Of a stretch of 64,000 bases of DNA, positions 36,578-47,240 are shown piece after piece. Source of the stretch: Streptomyces sioyaensis (GTDB lineage Bacteria > Actinomycetota > Actinomycetes > Streptomycetales > Streptomycetaceae); contig NZ_SDIF01000008.1 of NCBI RefSeq assembly GCF_004122735.1, positions 1 to 64,000 on the forward strand, read 5' to 3'. Positions within the stretch are counted from its first letter, which is position 1. Each line of letters opens with the position of its first letter. A program made the translations under genes and the position numbers. Under the pieces are notes generated by a model. It made no database searches. It worked only from the letters and a program-made list of their open reading frames with translations, and had not been told where the DNA came from.

Positions 36578-37915
36578 TCACAGCGGAACGCGCAGCACCT
36601 CGTCGATGAGATCGGCAGCCTCGTCCGTCGCGGAGCTCCCGGTCCTGGCCAGATGCTCGCGCACCGCCCGCAGCCGGTCCCGCAGCCGTTGCGACTCCAT
36701 ACCCCGAGCCTGCTCCGTCATCTGCGCGGCATCGGCCACGGCCCGGTCCGCATCGCCTTGGCGCAGCTCGATATGGGTGAGCATGGCCAGCCGGTGGACC
36801 CGGCCGCGGTCGTGTGCGGGGGTGTCGACGGCGGCGTCCGCCTGCTCCCGGGCGGCCCGCAGGTCCCCGAGGCTCAGCAGCGCCTCCGCCACCTGTACGT
36901 TCACCAGGCCGGGCTGGACATAGCCCGTCTCGGCCGGCTCCTGCCCGGGCCGGATGCGCTCCGCGGCCGCCTCCGCACGCCGGATGCACGACAGCGCGCT
37001 GACGCCGTCGCCGAGCCGGGCGTAGGACTTGGCCTGCATCGCGTAGAGGTCCGCGGCGAGCGCCGGGGTGATCTGCGGGCCCGCGGCCCGCAGCGCCGCC
37101 TCCGCGAAGGCGACCGCCTGGCGGTATTCCCGTACGAAGAGGGACTGGTTGACCAGCAGCGCGATGACATACGCGCCGAGGCCGCGGTCCCCGCTGGCCT
37201 TGGCCAGCCGCAGCGCCTGATGGAAGTAGCGCTGGGCCAGCCCGAGCGAGTCCGAGTCGTACGCACAGATGCCGGCGACCGCGACCAGTCCGCCGGTCGC
37301 CCGGTGGAGCTGACGCCCCGTCGCATCGCTGTAGCTGCCCCGCAGCAGCGGCGCCGCCTCGGCGTTGAGGAATCCCACGATGCGTGCTCTGGTAGCGATA
37401 CCACCCGCCTTCCGGTACATCGTCTCGTAGTGCGTCCGCGCGGCGCGCAGCATCTCGATGTCGGCCATGCCGACGCGCGTCAGCCCGTCGCGGGACACAT
37501 CGGAGTCCTCGGGAGGGTTCTCCCACTCCCACACGGGGATGACCGCCGAGGTACCGGTCAGCGCGGGCGCGTCGAGGATGTGCGGCCGCTGCTGCTCGTC
37601 GGACCGCCACAGCGCGGTGGCCCGCTCGACGAATCCGGAGAGCGGGGTGTCCGTGCTGCGCCGGTCACCCGGTCCGCTCAGCCCGATGTCGTCCAGCCCG
37701 ACCGGGCGGTGCAGCCGTTCGCCGAGGATCTCGCAGATGAGGTCCGGCACCTGCCCGCGCGGCCGCTGGCCCTTCAACCACCGGGCCACCGCGGTGTGTT
37801 CGTAGCGCAGCGCCAGGCCGCGACACCGGCCGAGCTGGTTGATGCGCGCGGCGAGCCCGGCGTGCGAGATGCCGGACTCGTCGAGAATCGCGTCGAGCAG
37901 GGTGTTGGGCTCCAT
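36578..37915 (-). CDS. NsdA-like TPR transcriptional regulator
   Basis: A 445-aa regulator: an N-terminal xenobiotic-response-type helix-turn-helix (about 15-60, LAARINQLGRCRGLALRYEHTAVARWLKGQRPRG) and a large C-terminal set of tetratricopeptide-like helices (residues about 155-430). This is the build of NsdA-family proteins, which repress development and antibiotics in Streptomyces. ATG at 37915. It leads the NUDIX gene and has a perfect half-palindromic motif at 38011 upstream, also found before the small membrane gene. Confidence 0.82.
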   Translation of the reverse strand: MEPNTLLDAILDESGISHAGLAARINQLGRCRGLALRYEHTAVARWLKGQRPRGQVPDLICEILGERLHRPVGLDDIGLSGPGDRRSTDTPLSGFVERATALWRSDEQQRPHILDAPALTGTSAVIPVWEWENPPEDSDVSRDGLTRVGMADIEMLRAARTHYETMYRKAGGIATRARIVGFLNAEAAPLLRGSYSDATGRQLHRATGGLVAVAGICAYDSDSLGLAQRYFHQALRLAKASGDRGLGAYVIALLVNQSLFVREYRQAVAFAEAALRAAGPQITPALAADLYAMQAKSYARLGDGVSALSCIRRAEAAAERIRPGQEPAETGYVQPGLVNVQVAEALLSLGDLRAAREQADAAVDTPAHDRGRVHRLAMLTHIELRQGDADRAVADAAQMTEQARGMESQRLRDRLRAVREHLARTGSSATDEAADLIDEVLRVPL

Positions 37916-38010
37916 ACCGGCCTCCTGGTGAGCCGGGCCCGCCCACGGGCCATCAGCTCATGGCCTTGTCGACTTCACCACTCCGTCAGTTGAGCGTAGT
38001 GAAGCGCCCC

Positions 38011-38026
38011 TCACACGGGGTGTGAA
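38011..38026. promoter_or_regulatory. Palindromic site TCACACGGGGTGTGA before the NsdA-like gene
   Basis: A perfect inverted repeat with 6-bp arms TCACAC/GTGTGA, containing the 12-mer ACGGGGTGTGAA seen twice at 35535-35598. It lies in the 124-nt gap between this gene and the convergently oriented tail of a tetR gene. Confidence 0.6.
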
Positions 38027-38039
38027 GGGTGACGGCGAC

Positions 38040-38642
38040 TCAACTCGGCCCGCAGCCCCGCAGTATGTACGCGAACACCGCGTCGAAGCCGGAGGTGGCC
38101 TCCTCCGCGGAGAGCACGCCGCTCACCGCGAAGCTGGCGAAGCCGTGCAGGGTGGTGAACACCGGCATCGCGATGCTGTCGACGGGCCCCTCCCGTACCT
38201 CACCGCTGCGCTGGCCCTCCGCGACCAGCTCCCCCGCCATCGCGCCCAGCCGCTGGCCGGCCGCGATCAGCGCCTCGGACGCCGCCGGACCGTGCTTGAT
38301 CGTGTACATCAGGTCGAGCAGCTCGGCGTTGGCGCGGGCGAAGTCCACATAGGCGCGGACGAACCCGCGGAGCCGGTCGGTGAATGCCTCGCCCGCGGCG
38401 TCCCGGGACGCGCTCAGGGCCTCGTCCAGCCGCTCGAAACCGGCCAGCGCCAGCGCGTCGAGCAGCGCCTGCTTGTCCTTGAAGTGCCGGCTCGGCGCGG
38501 CGTGGCTGACGCCGAGGTCGCGGGCCAGTTCCCGCAGGGACAGTGCGCCCGGCCCCTTCTCGCGGAGCGTCTGCTCGGCGCGGGTGAGCAGCGCGGCGCG
38601 CAGGTCTCCGTGGTGGTAACGACGAGTGTGCATGCCGGCCAT
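38040..38642 (-). CDS. TetR-family regulator of the divergent SDR gene
   Basis: A 200-aa TetR regulator with helix-turn-helix [28 protein letters not shown] at about 32-58 and the TetR_C-type ligand domain. Start ATG at 38642 chosen for the preceding GGGAG; 38633 and 38651 are alternatives. It diverges from an SDR gene across 18-bp repeats and likely represses it. Confidence 0.85.
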   Translation of the reverse strand: MAGMHTRRYHHGDLRAALLTRAEQTLREKGPGALSLRELARDLGVSHAAPSRHFKDKQALLDALALAGFERLDEALSASRDAAGEAFTDRLRGFVRAYVDFARANAELLDLMYTIKHGPAASEALIAAGQRLGAMAGELVAEGQRSGEVREGPVDSIAMPVFTTLHGFASFAVSGVLSAEEATSGFDAVFAYILRGCGPS

Positions 38643-38668
38643 CCTATCTCCCATGTATTCACTGGCTA

Positions 38669-38714
38669 CATTGTTGGCATTGACAGCATTGTTGGCGTTG
38701 CCTACATTGGCGCC
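38669..38714. promoter_or_regulatory. 18-bp tandem repeats overlapping a leaderless promoter
   Basis: CATTGTTGGC occurs at 38669 and 38687, with CATTGGCGCC at 38705, each exactly 18 bp apart. They overlap TTGACA (38680-38685), a 17-nt spacer and TACATT (38703-38708), which stands 6 nt before the SDR ATG at 38715. No ribosome site, so the SDR mRNA is probably leaderless. Confidence 0.65.
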
Positions 38715-39650
38715 ATGGCTCACACCCCGAAATGGAACTCCACCGACCTTCCCGACCAGACCGGCCGCACCGCCGTGGTGACCGGCGCCAACAGCGGACT
38801 CGGCCTCGCCACCGTCGATGCCCTCGCCCGGGCGGGTGCCCATGTGGTGCTCGCCGTACGGGACCCCGGGCGCGGCGAGGCCGCGGCGGACACCGTGCGG
38901 GGCGCCCGGGGCAGCGTCGAGGTCCGCCGCCTCGACCTGGCCGACCTCGCCTCCGTGCGCGCCTTCGCCGCCGACTGGCAGGACCCGCTCGATCTGCTGA
39001 TCAACAACGCCGGGGTCATGAACATCCCCGAGTCCCGGACCAAGGACGGCTTCGAGACGCAGTTCGGCACCAACCACCTCGGCCACTTCGCGCTGACCAA
39101 CCTGCTCCTGCCGTACGTCACCGACCGCGTGGTGACCGTGGCGTCCGGGGCCCACCGGCTGCCCGGCAACCGCATCCACTTCGACAACCTGAACCTCACC
39201 GGCGCGTACCGCCCCGTCACCGCCTACAGCCAGTCCAAGCTGGCCAACCTGCTGTTCACCCTGGAACTGCAACGCCGCCTCACCGCCGCGGGATCGCCGG
39301 TGCGCGCCCTGGCCGCACACCCGGGCTGGGCCGCCACCAACCTGCAGGGCGCCGACGCCAGCCCGCTGCGGCGCGCGGTGATGCAACTGGGCAACCGCGT
39401 GGTCGCCCAGGACAACAGGGCCGGTGCACTCCCCACCCTCTACGCCGCCACGCAGGACCTGCCCGGTGCCTCCTATCTCGGCCCCGACGGGCTCGGCGAG
39501 ATGCGCGGCGCACCGGCGATGGTCGGCAGGACGGCCGCCGCCAGCGACCCGGAGAGCGCCGGCCGGCTGTGGCAGGCGTCCGAGCGGCTGACCGGTGTCA
39601 CCTTCCCGCCGCTGGGCGGCCGGCAGGTCAGCGCGGAAGCCGCGCGCTAG
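38715..39650 (+). CDS. Short-chain dehydrogenase/reductase (retinol-dehydrogenase-like)
   Basis: A 311-aa SDR oxidoreductase with TGANSGLG (23-30), LINNAGVM and catalytic YSQSK. It has the longer C terminus of the RDH-like class acting on lipophilic alcohols or ketones. Controlled by the divergent TetR. Its 3' end overlaps the last 23 nt of the convergent PP2C gene. Confidence 0.9.
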   Translation: MAHTPKWNSTDLPDQTGRTAVVTGANSGLGLATVDALARAGAHVVLAVRDPGRGEAAADTVRGARGSVEVRRLDLADLASVRAFAADWQDPLDLLINNAGVMNIPESRTKDGFETQFGTNHLGHFALTNLLLPYVTDRVVTVASGAHRLPGNRIHFDNLNLTGAYRPVTAYSQSKLANLLFTLELQRRLTAAGSPVRALAAHPGWAATNLQGADASPLRRAVMQLGNRVVAQDNRAGALPTLYAATQDLPGASYLGPDGLGEMRGAPAMVGRTAAASDPESAGRLWQASERLTGVTFPPLGGRQVSAEAAR

Positions 39651-40845
39651 GAGGCGTGGTGCCGGCCGACCGCGCCGGCACCCGCACCCGGTCGTTGCTC
39701 AGCATCACCAGCGCCACGTCGTCGGTGAGGCGCCCGCCCGCATGCCGCAGCAGCGCCTCCCGCACCTCCCCGACCACCCCCGCCGGCGAGGGGCCGCACG
39801 GCGCCGCGGCCGCCTCGACACTGCTGCGCAGCTCCTGCGCCAGCGGAAAGAACTCCCCCGCCGCGTCCCGCGCATCGGCCGCCCCGTCGGTGTGCAGAAA
39901 CAACCCCTCGCCGGGCCGCAGCCGCCCGCACCGCACCGCGGACAGCTCCTCGGGCAGCGGAAACAGCCCCAGCGGCGGCATCGGCTCGGCCGGCGCGACC
40001 GGGGCGACCGCCTGGCAGGCGACGCGGTACGGCCACGGATGCCCGCAGTTCAGCGCAGTGACGGAGCCGTCCCGCGCCACCTGAAGCAGCAGCAGGGTCA
40101 CGAACTCCTCCGCGAGCCGGCCCACCGACTCCCCGCCGCCCGGCGGCTGCCCCTCCCCCGCCCGCTCGCGCAGATGCCGCTGGTGCGACCGCTCCAACCG
40201 CCGCAGCACATCGCCGAGTTCGGGCTCGTCGTGCACCACTTCGCGAAAGCTGCCGAGCATCGCGGCGACCGTGCCTATGGCCTCCAGCCCGTGCCCGCGC
40301 ACATCCCCGATCACCGCCCGTACGCCATGGCGGGTCCCCACGACCTCGTACAGATCACCGCCGACCTCGGCCCCCTCGCTCGCGGAGAGATGGTCGGCCG
40401 CCAGCAGCACCCCGTCGATCCGCCGCGGCAGCGGCCGCAGCACCACCCGCTGGGCGGCGACCGCGACCTCCCGGGTCCGCTCCAGCTCCCGTACCAGCCG
40501 CAGCCGCCGGCCGGCCGTCAGATAGCTGGCGCCGATCACCGCGAGGATCGCGCCGCAGGTCACCATGCGCGTGCCCAGCCCGGCCCCGGCCTCGACGCCG
40601 CCGAACGGCACCAGCGCGAGCAGGGCGCACACGCCGCCGAGCAGGACGCACTGCCGGCGGCCGGTGCCCGCGCAGGCGATGGCCGGCGCGGCCGCGAGGA
40701 GTTGCAGCAGCTGACCGCTGGTCGGGCGGCACAGCTCCCAGGCCACCACACCGAGCACCCAGAGGCCGGGCAGGACGAAGACGAAGGCGCGCCGGGCGCG
40801 TGCCGCACCGGCGCGCACTCCGCCCCTCGCCCAGGTTCGGATCAT
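39628..40845 (-). CDS. Membrane PP2C-family phosphatase (SpoIIE domain)
   Basis: A 405-aa protein: three to four hydrophobic segments within residues 20-115, then a SpoIIE/PP2C phosphatase domain starting near 140 ([57 protein letters not shown]) with the metal-binding aspartates. It probably controls an anti-sigma factor partner elsewhere. ATG at 40845. Its tail overlaps the SDR gene on the other strand. Confidence 0.88.
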   Translation of the reverse strand: MIRTWARGGVRAGAARARRAFVFVLPGLWVLGVVAWELCRPTSGQLLQLLAAAPAIACAGTGRRQCVLLGGVCALLALVPFGGVEAGAGLGTRMVTCGAILAVIGASYLTAGRRLRLVRELERTREVAVAAQRVVLRPLPRRIDGVLLAADHLSASEGAEVGGDLYEVVGTRHGVRAVIGDVRGHGLEAIGTVAAMLGSFREVVHDEPELGDVLRRLERSHQRHLRERAGEGQPPGGGESVGRLAEEFVTLLLLQVARDGSVTALNCGHPWPYRVACQAVAPVAPAEPMPPLGLFPLPEELSAVRCGRLRPGEGLFLHTDGAADARDAAGEFFPLAQELRSSVEAAAAPCGPSPAGVVGEVREALLRHAGGRLTDDVALVMLSNDRVRVPARSAGTTPPSARLPR

Positions 40846-40977
40846 GCCGATGGTCCCCCTAGCCGGTGGTCCCCTAGCAGGCGTTGAGCGGGTTGGTGCG
40901 GCCCGCTGCCGCGGTCACGCGGGCCGCCCGGACCCGACCGATTCTGGCGACGTTCCGTGTCCACCCGACGACGATGC

Positions 40978-41009
40978 GTACATAATCACCCGATTGGGTG
41001 ATCGTGTAC
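40978..41009. promoter_or_regulatory. 32-nt imperfect palindrome
   Basis: The two 16-nt halves match at 13 of 16 positions when folded (arms GTACA and ATCACCC conserved). It is the only long symmetric element in the otherwise featureless 360-nt region 40846-41205, about 130 nt upstream of the phosphatase gene; pheT terminator follows. It could be an operator of the phosphatase promoter. Confidence 0.45.
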
Positions 41010-41128
41010 GGATCTGATGGTCTCCCCGGGGCGGAGTGCTCTGCCCCTGCCTCCCCACGGCCGTCTTCCCCACCCCGGGTACGCCCCACCGGCCGCGCAG
41101 GACCCACCCGTCGCACACCGCACATGCC

Positions 41129-41161
41129 GAGGGCGCAGACGGCCATACCGTCTGCGCCCTC
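41129..41161 (-). terminator. Terminator of the pheST operon
   Basis: A perfect 14-bp stem (GAGGGCGCAGACGG with its complement) and 5-nt loop, 45 nt after the pheT stop. Confidence 0.85.
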
Positions 41162-41205
41162 AGCCTTCAGCACGCCGTTGCGGCGGTCGCGGGCAGCGCC
41201 CACGC

Positions 41206-43731
41206 TCAGCCGCGCAGCACCGCCCCGGTCCGCTCCACGGCCGTCGCGACCGCCGCGTCACGGGCCGCCGAGGCCTCCTCCGCGGTCAGCGTCCGGTCGG
41301 CGGCACGGAAGCGCAGCGCGTACGCCAGCGACTTCTTGCCCGCACCGAGCTGCTCACCGGTGAAGACGTCGAACAGCCGGAGCGACTCCAGCAGTTCACC
41401 CGCACCCTCGCGCAGCGCGCTCTCGACCTCCGCCGCGGGGACGGAGTCGTCGACCACCAGCGCGACATCCTGGGTCGCGACCGGGAAGGCCGAGATCTTC
41501 GGGGCGCGCAGCGGGCCGGTGCCGGCCCGCTCCAGACGGTCCAGGTCGATCTCCATCGCGCACGTACGCTCCGGCAGGGACATCGCCTTGGTGACCCGCG
41601 GGTGCAGCTCACCGGCGTTGCCGACGAGGACCTCCTCGCCGTCGACGAGGGCGAGCAGCGCGGCACAGCGGCCCGGGTGGAACGGGGCGTGCTGGTCCTG
41701 ACGGACGATCAGCTCGACGCCCGCCTCCCGCGCGACCGTGCGGCCCGCCTCGATGGCGTCCGCCCAGTTCGCGGGGCGTCCCTCGCCCCACCAGCCGGCC
41801 TGCTCCCGGCCCCCGGCGAGGACCACGGCGGCGCGCCGCGGCTGCTGCGGCAGCGAGGCGTCCAGCGAGGCGATCTCGTCGTCGGTCGGCCGGCGGTCGA
41901 CCACCAGCCGGCTGGCCGGCTTCTCGTCACCACTCGCCCGGAAGACCGGGCCGGTCTCGAAGAGCGCGAGATCGTGCGTGCCGCGGCCGTAGTTGCGGCG
42001 CAGCGCGCCGAGCAGCCCCGGGACCAGCGTCGTACGGAGGTCGGGCTCCTCGTCGGAGAGCGGGTTGACGAGGGTGACCGCCGCGCGCCGCGGGTCGTCC
42101 TGCTCGATGCCGAGCTGGTCGAGCACGTGCGAGCCGGTGAACGGGTAGTTCAGGGCCTCGACATAGCCCGCACCGGCCAGCGCCCGGCCGACCCGGCGGT
42201 GCAGCCGCTGACGCTCGGTCAGCCCGCGGCCGGCCGGCGGCAGCGGGAGGGTGGAGGGCAGGTTCTCGTAGCCCTCCAGCCGGATGACCTCTTCGGCCAG
42301 GTCGTTCGGCTCACTGAGGTCGGGCCGCCAGGACGGCACGGTCACGACCAGCTCGTCCTGGCCGTAGACATCGCACCCGACCTGCTGCAGTCGGCGGACG
42401 ACGGTCTCCCGGCCGTAGGCGACACCGGCGACCTTGTCCGGGTGGTCGGCGGAGACGGTGATCGTGCGCGGCCCGCTGGGCGTGACGATCTCCGTGACGC
42501 CTTCCTCCGCGGTACCGCCCGCGAGCAGCACCAGCAGGTCGACGGCCCGCTGGGCCGCGGCGGACGCGGCCTCCGGGTCGACGCCGCGCTCGAAGCGCTT
42601 GGCGGCCTCCGAGGACAGCTTGTGCCGGCGGGCCGTACGGGCGATGGAGAGCGCGTCGAAGTGCGCGGCCTCGATCACGACATCGGTGGTGCCGCGCAGC
42701 CGCCCGGTCTCGGGGTCGGCGGCCGCGGCCGCGATCTCGGTGTTCGCACCGCCCATGACACCTGCGAGCCCGATCGGGCCGCGGTCGTCGGTGATGACCA
42801 GATCCGCCGCGTCCAGCACCCGCTTGGTGCCGTCGAGGGTGGTCAGCTGCTCGCCCGGGGTCGCCCGCCGGACACCGATCGGGCCGGACACCGTGGTCCG
42901 GTCGTAGGCGTGCAGCGGCTGGCCGAGCTCCAGCATCACGTAGTTGGTGATGTCGACGGCCAGCGAGACCGGGCGCATCCCGGCCTTCTGCAGCCGGCGC
43001 TGCAACCAGAGCGGGGTGCGCGCCTCGGGCTCCAGGCCGGCGACCGTACGGGCGGTGAAGCGGCCGCAGCCCATCGGGTCGGAGACCTGGACGGGGTAGC
43101 CGCCGGCGTTCGGCGGCGGGACGTCGAGCAGCGCCGGGTCGCGCAGCGGCAGACCGTAGGCGGTGGCGGTCTCGCGGGCGACACCGCGCATCGACAGGCA
43201 GTAGCCGCGGTCCGGGGTGACCGCGATGTCCAGCACCTCGTCGACGAGCTCCAGCAGCGCGATGGCGTCGGTGCCGACCTCGTACTCGGGCGGCAGCACG
43301 ATGATGCCGTGCGTGCCGTCGTCGCCCATGCCCAGCTCGTCGCCGGAGCAGATCATGCCGTGCGAGGTCTTGCCGTACGTCTTGCGCGCGGCGATCTTGA
43401 AGTCGCCGGGCAGCACGGCGCCGGGGAGGACCACCACGACCTTGTCGCCGACGGAGAAGTTCCGCGCGCCACAGACGATTTCCTGCGGCTCGCCGGTGCC
43501 GTTGGCCTGGCCGACGTCGACCGTGCAGAAGCGGATCGGCTTCTTGAAGCCCTCCAGCTCCTCGATGGTCAGCACCTGGCCGACGACGAGCGGGCCCTTG
43601 AGGCCCTCGCCGAGGCGCTCGACGGTCTCGACCTCCAGGCCGACCGCGATGAGCTTTTCCTGTACGTCACGACCGGTTGCCGTGGCCGGCAGGTCGACGT
43701 ACTCCCGCAGCCAAGAAAGCGGGACCCGCAT
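41206..43731 (-). CDS. pheT: Phenylalanyl-tRNA synthetase beta chain
   Basis: The 841-aa beta subunit of PheRS, which binds tRNA and edits mischarged Tyr. Domains in order: N-terminal EMAP/OB domain (about 40-150), B3/B4 editing region, B5, core fold, and C-terminal FDX anticodon-binding domain. Starts [14 protein letters not shown], usual for the family. Its ATG shares one base with the stop of pheS (TGATG), so the subunits are translationally coupled. Confidence 0.97.
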   Translation of the reverse strand: MRVPLSWLREYVDLPATATGRDVQEKLIAVGLEVETVERLGEGLKGPLVVGQVLTIEELEGFKKPIRFCTVDVGQANGTGEPQEIVCGARNFSVGDKVVVVLPGAVLPGDFKIAARKTYGKTSHGMICSGDELGMGDDGTHGIIVLPPEYEVGTDAIALLELVDEVLDIAVTPDRGYCLSMRGVARETATAYGLPLRDPALLDVPPPNAGGYPVQVSDPMGCGRFTARTVAGLEPEARTPLWLQRRLQKAGMRPVSLAVDITNYVMLELGQPLHAYDRTTVSGPIGVRRATPGEQLTTLDGTKRVLDAADLVITDDRGPIGLAGVMGGANTEIAAAAADPETGRLRGTTDVVIEAAHFDALSIARTARRHKLSSEAAKRFERGVDPEAASAAAQRAVDLLVLLAGGTAEEGVTEIVTPSGPRTITVSADHPDKVAGVAYGRETVVRRLQQVGCDVYGQDELVVTVPSWRPDLSEPNDLAEEVIRLEGYENLPSTLPLPPAGRGLTERQRLHRRVGRALAGAGYVEALNYPFTGSHVLDQLGIEQDDPRRAAVTLVNPLSDEEPDLRTTLVPGLLGALRRNYGRGTHDLALFETGPVFRASGDEKPASRLVVDRRPTDDEIASLDASLPQQPRRAAVVLAGGREQAGWWGEGRPANWADAIEAGRTVAREAGVELIVRQDQHAPFHPGRCAALLALVDGEEVLVGNAGELHPRVTKAMSLPERTCAMEIDLDRLERAGTGPLRAPKISAFPVATQDVALVVDDSVPAAEVESALREGAGELLESLRLFDVFTGEQLGAGKKSLAYALRFRAADRTLTAEEASAARDAAVATAVERTGAVLRG

Positions 43732-44855
43732 CAGATCTCCATCCCGAACGGCCGGGTGAACCGGACGTCGCCTTCGAACATGTCACGCATGTCTTCCACG
43801 TTGTGCCGGAACATCAGCATCCGGTCGATGCCGAACCCGAAGGCGAAGCCGCTGTACTTCTCGGGGTCGACGCCGCAGGCGATGAGCACCTTGGGGTTGA
43901 CCATTCCGCAGCCGCCCAGCTCGATCCAGCCCTCGCTGGAGCAGGTACGGCAGGGACGGTCGGGGTTGCCCACGGACTCGCCACGGCAGACGTAGCAGAC
44001 CATGTCCATCTCGGCGGACGGCTCGGTGAACGGGAAGTAGTTCGGCCGCAGCCGGGTCTTCATGTCCGGGCCGAAGAGCGCCCGGACCATGTGGTCGAGC
44101 GTGCCCTTGAGGTCGGCCATGGTCAGGCCCTCGTCGACGGCGAGCAGCTCGATCTGGTGGAAGACCGGGGAGTGCGTGGCGTCCAGCTCGTCGGTGCGGT
44201 AGACCCGCCCCGGGCAGACGACGTACACCGGCGGCTCGCGGTCGACGAGCGTCCGGGCCTGGACCGGCGAGGTGTGGGTGCGCAGCACGACGCCGCTCTC
44301 ATCGCCCTCGGTGCCGTTGCCCTGGACGAAGAAGGTGTCCTGCATCTGGCGCGCCGGGTGGTCGGGCACGAAGTTCAGGGCGTCGAAGTTGAACCACTCC
44401 GCCTCGACCTCGGGGCCCTCGGCTACCTCATAGCCCATCGCCACGAAGACGTCCGCGACCCGCTCCATGAAGGTGGTCAGCGGGTGCCGGGCGCCGGCCG
44501 GGGTGCGGTCGTAGGGCAGCGTGACGTCCACGGCCTCCTCGACCAGCACGCGCGCGTCGCGCTCCGCCTCCAGCTCCTCCTGGCGGGCCTTGAGCGCCTG
44601 GTTCACGCGGCCGCGGGCCTGGCCGACGCGCTTGCCGGCGTCCGCCTTGGCGTGCGGCGGCAGGGCGCCGATCTCGCGGTTGGCGAGCGCGAGCGGCGAG
44701 CGGTCGCCGGTGTGCGCGACCTTCACCTCACGCAGCGCCTCCAGATCGTCCGCGGCGGCGATGGCGGCCAGCGCCTCGTCCAGCCGGGCGGCGATCTCTT
44801 CCGGTTTCAGGGCTTCGACCTCGACAGGGTCGTACGACTTATTGGGTGCGGACAT
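43731..44855 (-). CDS. pheS: Phenylalanyl-tRNA synthetase alpha chain
   Basis: The catalytic 374-aa alpha subunit. Starts [17 protein letters not shown] as in other Streptomyces; an upstream GTG at 44918 has no ribosome site. Class II motifs include [10 protein letters not shown], the [18 protein letters not shown] block and [11 protein letters not shown] with [18 protein letters not shown] near 45010-45005 on the reverse strand is a possible -35. CGACGT repeats three times around 44921-44958 in the leader, of unknown meaning. Confidence 0.97.
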   Translation of the reverse strand: MSAPNKSYDPVEVEALKPEEIAARLDEALAAIAAADDLEALREVKVAHTGDRSPLALANREIGALPPHAKADAGKRVGQARGRVNQALKARQEELEAERDARVLVEEAVDVTLPYDRTPAGARHPLTTFMERVADVFVAMGYEVAEGPEVEAEWFNFDALNFVPDHPARQMQDTFFVQGNGTEGDESGVVLRTHTSPVQARTLVDREPPVYVVCPGRVYRTDELDATHSPVFHQIELLAVDEGLTMADLKGTLDHMVRALFGPDMKTRLRPNYFPFTEPSAEMDMVCYVCRGESVGNPDRPCRTCSSEGWIELGGCGMVNPKVLIACGVDPEKYSGFAFGFGIDRMLMFRHNVEDMRDMFEGDVRFTRPFGMEI

Positions 44856-45071
44856 CTCTTCCCGTGCTTCCGGTGGACTGGCTTGGCTTGGCTCGCTTCG
44901 CCTCGGCTCTTCGTTCACAAACGTCGATGACCAGACGTCGCTCGGAGACGTCGGATGCCGAGCCCGCGCGGTGCCCGCGATGCCTGTGCGCCAAAGGTGC
45001 CAAAGGTCAAGTCTAAGGGGGACGGGCCACGCGGCAGGCCCGAGCCCCTGCGGGGCGCCCGGCGCGGGTCC

Positions 45072-46232
45072 TCAGGCCAGGAAGGCCGGGGCCGCGACGG
45101 GCAGACTGAATCGGAACTGCGCGCCGCCGGCCGGCGCCCGGCCGACCGTGATCGTCCCGCCGTGGGCCTCGACGATGCCCTTGACGATATAGAGGCCCAG
45201 GCCGGTGCCGCCGCGCTTGCTGCCCCGCCAGAAGCGGGTGAAGACGCGGCTCATCGACTCCTCGGGGATGCCGGGGCCCTCATCGCTCACGGTGACGCTC
45301 GTCCCCTCCGTGCTGGTCGCGTCCGATACCGGTCCGACCTCGATGGTGACGGTCCCCTCGCCGTGGCGCACCGCATTTTCCAGCAGGTTGCCCAGCACCT
45401 GGTCGACCTTGTCCGGGTCCGCCCACAAATCGGGCAGCGGTTCCAGCATCCGGATCAGGAAGCGGTCGGGCCGCTGGCCGGCGGTGGTCTGCGCCTGGAC
45501 GTTCCGGCGGACCGCGGCGCTCATGTCGACCCGCTGCCGGCGCACCTCCAGCCGCCCGGAGTCGATCCGGGAGATGTCCAGCAGCTCGGCGATCAGCCGG
45601 GTGACGCGGTTGGCGTCGGCGTCCACCGTCTCCAGCATCAGCCGCTTCTGGTCGTCGGTGAAGCGTTCCCACTTCTGGAGGAGGGTGGCAGTGAACCCCT
45701 TGACGGAGGTCAGCGGCGAGCGGAGCTCATGGGCGACGGTGGCGATCAGCTCGGCGTGGCTGAGCTCCGTACGGCGCCGCGCCTCGGTGCCGCGCAGCGC
45801 GATCACCAGCCGCTGGACGGGGCCGGTCGGCCCGCTGCGGACGTAGCGGGCCGAGACCAGCACCTCGCGGCCGCCGAGCAGCAGATTGCGCTCCGGCTGG
45901 CCGCGGCGGATGGCCGGCCCGCCGTAGGGGTCGGTGAGCCGCCACCAGCGGCGGCCCTCGATGTCCTGCAGCGGCAGGGCGTGTTCGAGGGGGTGGCCGA
46001 GCGCGTCCTCGGGGGCGATGCCGGTGATCCTGGCCGCCGCGGCGTTGAAGCAGATCACCCGGCCTGTCTCATCGGCGACCACCAGGCCGTCGGGCAGATC
46101 GTCGGGGTCCAGCCCGAGACCGGTCCCCGGGGCGTCCGCTGCTCCGGCCGTGGCGGGCGACGGCTCGCGCGGCGGTCCGCCGGACGGCCTGCCGCCGGCA
46201 GTGGCTGTGGTGCCGGAAGTCCTCACACTCAT
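45072..46232 (-). CDS. Soluble orphan PAS sensor histidine kinase
   Basis: A 386-aa kinase with no membrane segment. A PAS domain spans about 42-150 (LPDGLVVADETGRVICFNAAAARITG), the HisKA box has H168 in VAHELRSPLTSVKG, and HATPase_c shows N-box LLENAVRHGEG, DEGPGIP and GGTGLGLYIV. No response regulator adjoins it. Position next to pheS is conserved in Streptomyces, but its signal is unknown. Confidence 0.9.
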   Translation of the reverse strand: MSVRTSGTTATAGGRPSGGPPREPSPATAGAADAPGTGLGLDPDDLPDGLVVADETGRVICFNAAAARITGIAPEDALGHPLEHALPLQDIEGRRWWRLTDPYGGPAIRRGQPERNLLLGGREVLVSARYVRSGPTGPVQRLVIALRGTEARRRTELSHAELIATVAHELRSPLTSVKGFTATLLQKWERFTDDQKRLMLETVDADANRVTRLIAELLDISRIDSGRLEVRRQRVDMSAAVRRNVQAQTTAGQRPDRFLIRMLEPLPDLWADPDKVDQVLGNLLENAVRHGEGTVTIEVGPVSDATSTEGTSVTVSDEGPGIPEESMSRVFTRFWRGSKRGGTGLGLYIVKGIVEAHGGTITVGRAPAGGAQFRFSLPVAAPAFLA

Positions 46233-46315
46233 CCCCGTTACCCCCTTCCGGGCCCCCGGGCACGCAAGCCTACTAGCTCACACCACCCGTGCCGCGAGGA
46301 TCCGGACTACGCCCC

Positions 46316-47170
46316 TCAGGCGGGTGACACCGCACGGCATCCGCCGGTGCCGCGCTGGGCGCGGGCGGAGGCGTAGAGGCAGACCGCGGCGGCCGTCGCG
46401 AGGTTGAGGCTCTCGGCCCTGCCGTGGATCGGTACGCGCACGACGGCGTCGGCCAGCGCCCGGGTCTCCTCCGGCAGCCCCCAGGCCTCGTTGCCGAACA
46501 CCCAGGCGGTGGGCCCGCCCATGGAGCCGGCGTCCAGTTCGGCGTCCAGGTCACGGTCGCCCGCCCCGTCGGCGGCGAGGATCCGCACCTCGGCGTTCCG
46601 CAGTCCCTCCACCACCCGCTCGACCGGTACGCCCACCGCGACCGGGAGGTGGAAGAGCGAACCGACCGACGCCCGCACCGACTTGGGGTTGTACAGGTCC
46701 ACGGAGGCGTCGGTGAGCACCACCGCGTCCGCACCGGCGGCGTCCGCGCAGCGCAGCACCGTGCCGGCGTTGCCGGGGTCCCGGACGTGGGCGAGCACCG
46801 CGATCAACTGCGGGCGGGCGGCGAGGATCTCCTCGAACGGCGAGTCCAGGAAGTGGCAGACGCCGAGCAGGCCCTGCGGGGTGACGGTCTGGGAGATGTC
46901 GGCGATGGTCCGGTCGTCGGCGAGGTGCACCCGCACCCCGGCCGCGCGGGCCGCCTCGACGATCTCGGTGTGCCGCTCGGCGGCCTCGACGGTGGCGAAC
47001 AGCTCGATCAGGGTGGGCACCCCGTCCGTGCGGTGCGCGATGGCCTCCCGTACGGCCTGCGGCCCCTCGGCGATGAACCGGCGCTCCTTGCCGCGGAAGG
47101 CGCGGCGGGCCAGCCGCCGGGCGGCGGTGACACGCGGGGAACGCGGGGAGATCAGCTCGGGGGTGCCCAT
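46316..47170 (-). CDS. TrmH/SpoU-family RNA 2'-O-methyltransferase
   Basis: A 284-aa SPOUT methyltransferase. An N-terminal substrate-binding domain precedes the knotted domain with motifs NAGTVLRCADAAGADAVVL, and C-terminal VFGNEAWGLPEETRALADAVVRVPIHG-AESLNLATAAAV. It probably methylates 23S rRNA or tRNA. Located between the rplT terminator and the sensor kinase. Confidence 0.92.
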   Translation of the reverse strand: MGTPELISPRSPRVTAARRLARRAFRGKERRFIAEGPQAVREAIAHRTDGVPTLIELFATVEAAERHTEIVEAARAAGVRVHLADDRTIADISQTVTPQGLLGVCHFLDSPFEEILAARPQLIAVLAHVRDPGNAGTVLRCADAAGADAVVLTDASVDLYNPKSVRASVGSLFHLPVAVGVPVERVVEGLRNAEVRILAADGAGDRDLDAELDAGSMGGPTAWVFGNEAWGLPEETRALADAVVRVPIHGRAESLNLATAAAVCLYASARAQRGTGGCRAVSPA

Positions 47171-47240
47171 GGGCGGCGGCTCGCTTCTGTTGTTTCGGTG
47201 CGTGGGGCCCGGACCGGGCGGGATCCGGTCCGGAAAAGCG

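Noticed and set aside
40874-41203. Reverse open frame in the region before the PP2C gene
   Set aside because: No ribosome site, no family pattern, and it covers the pheST terminator.
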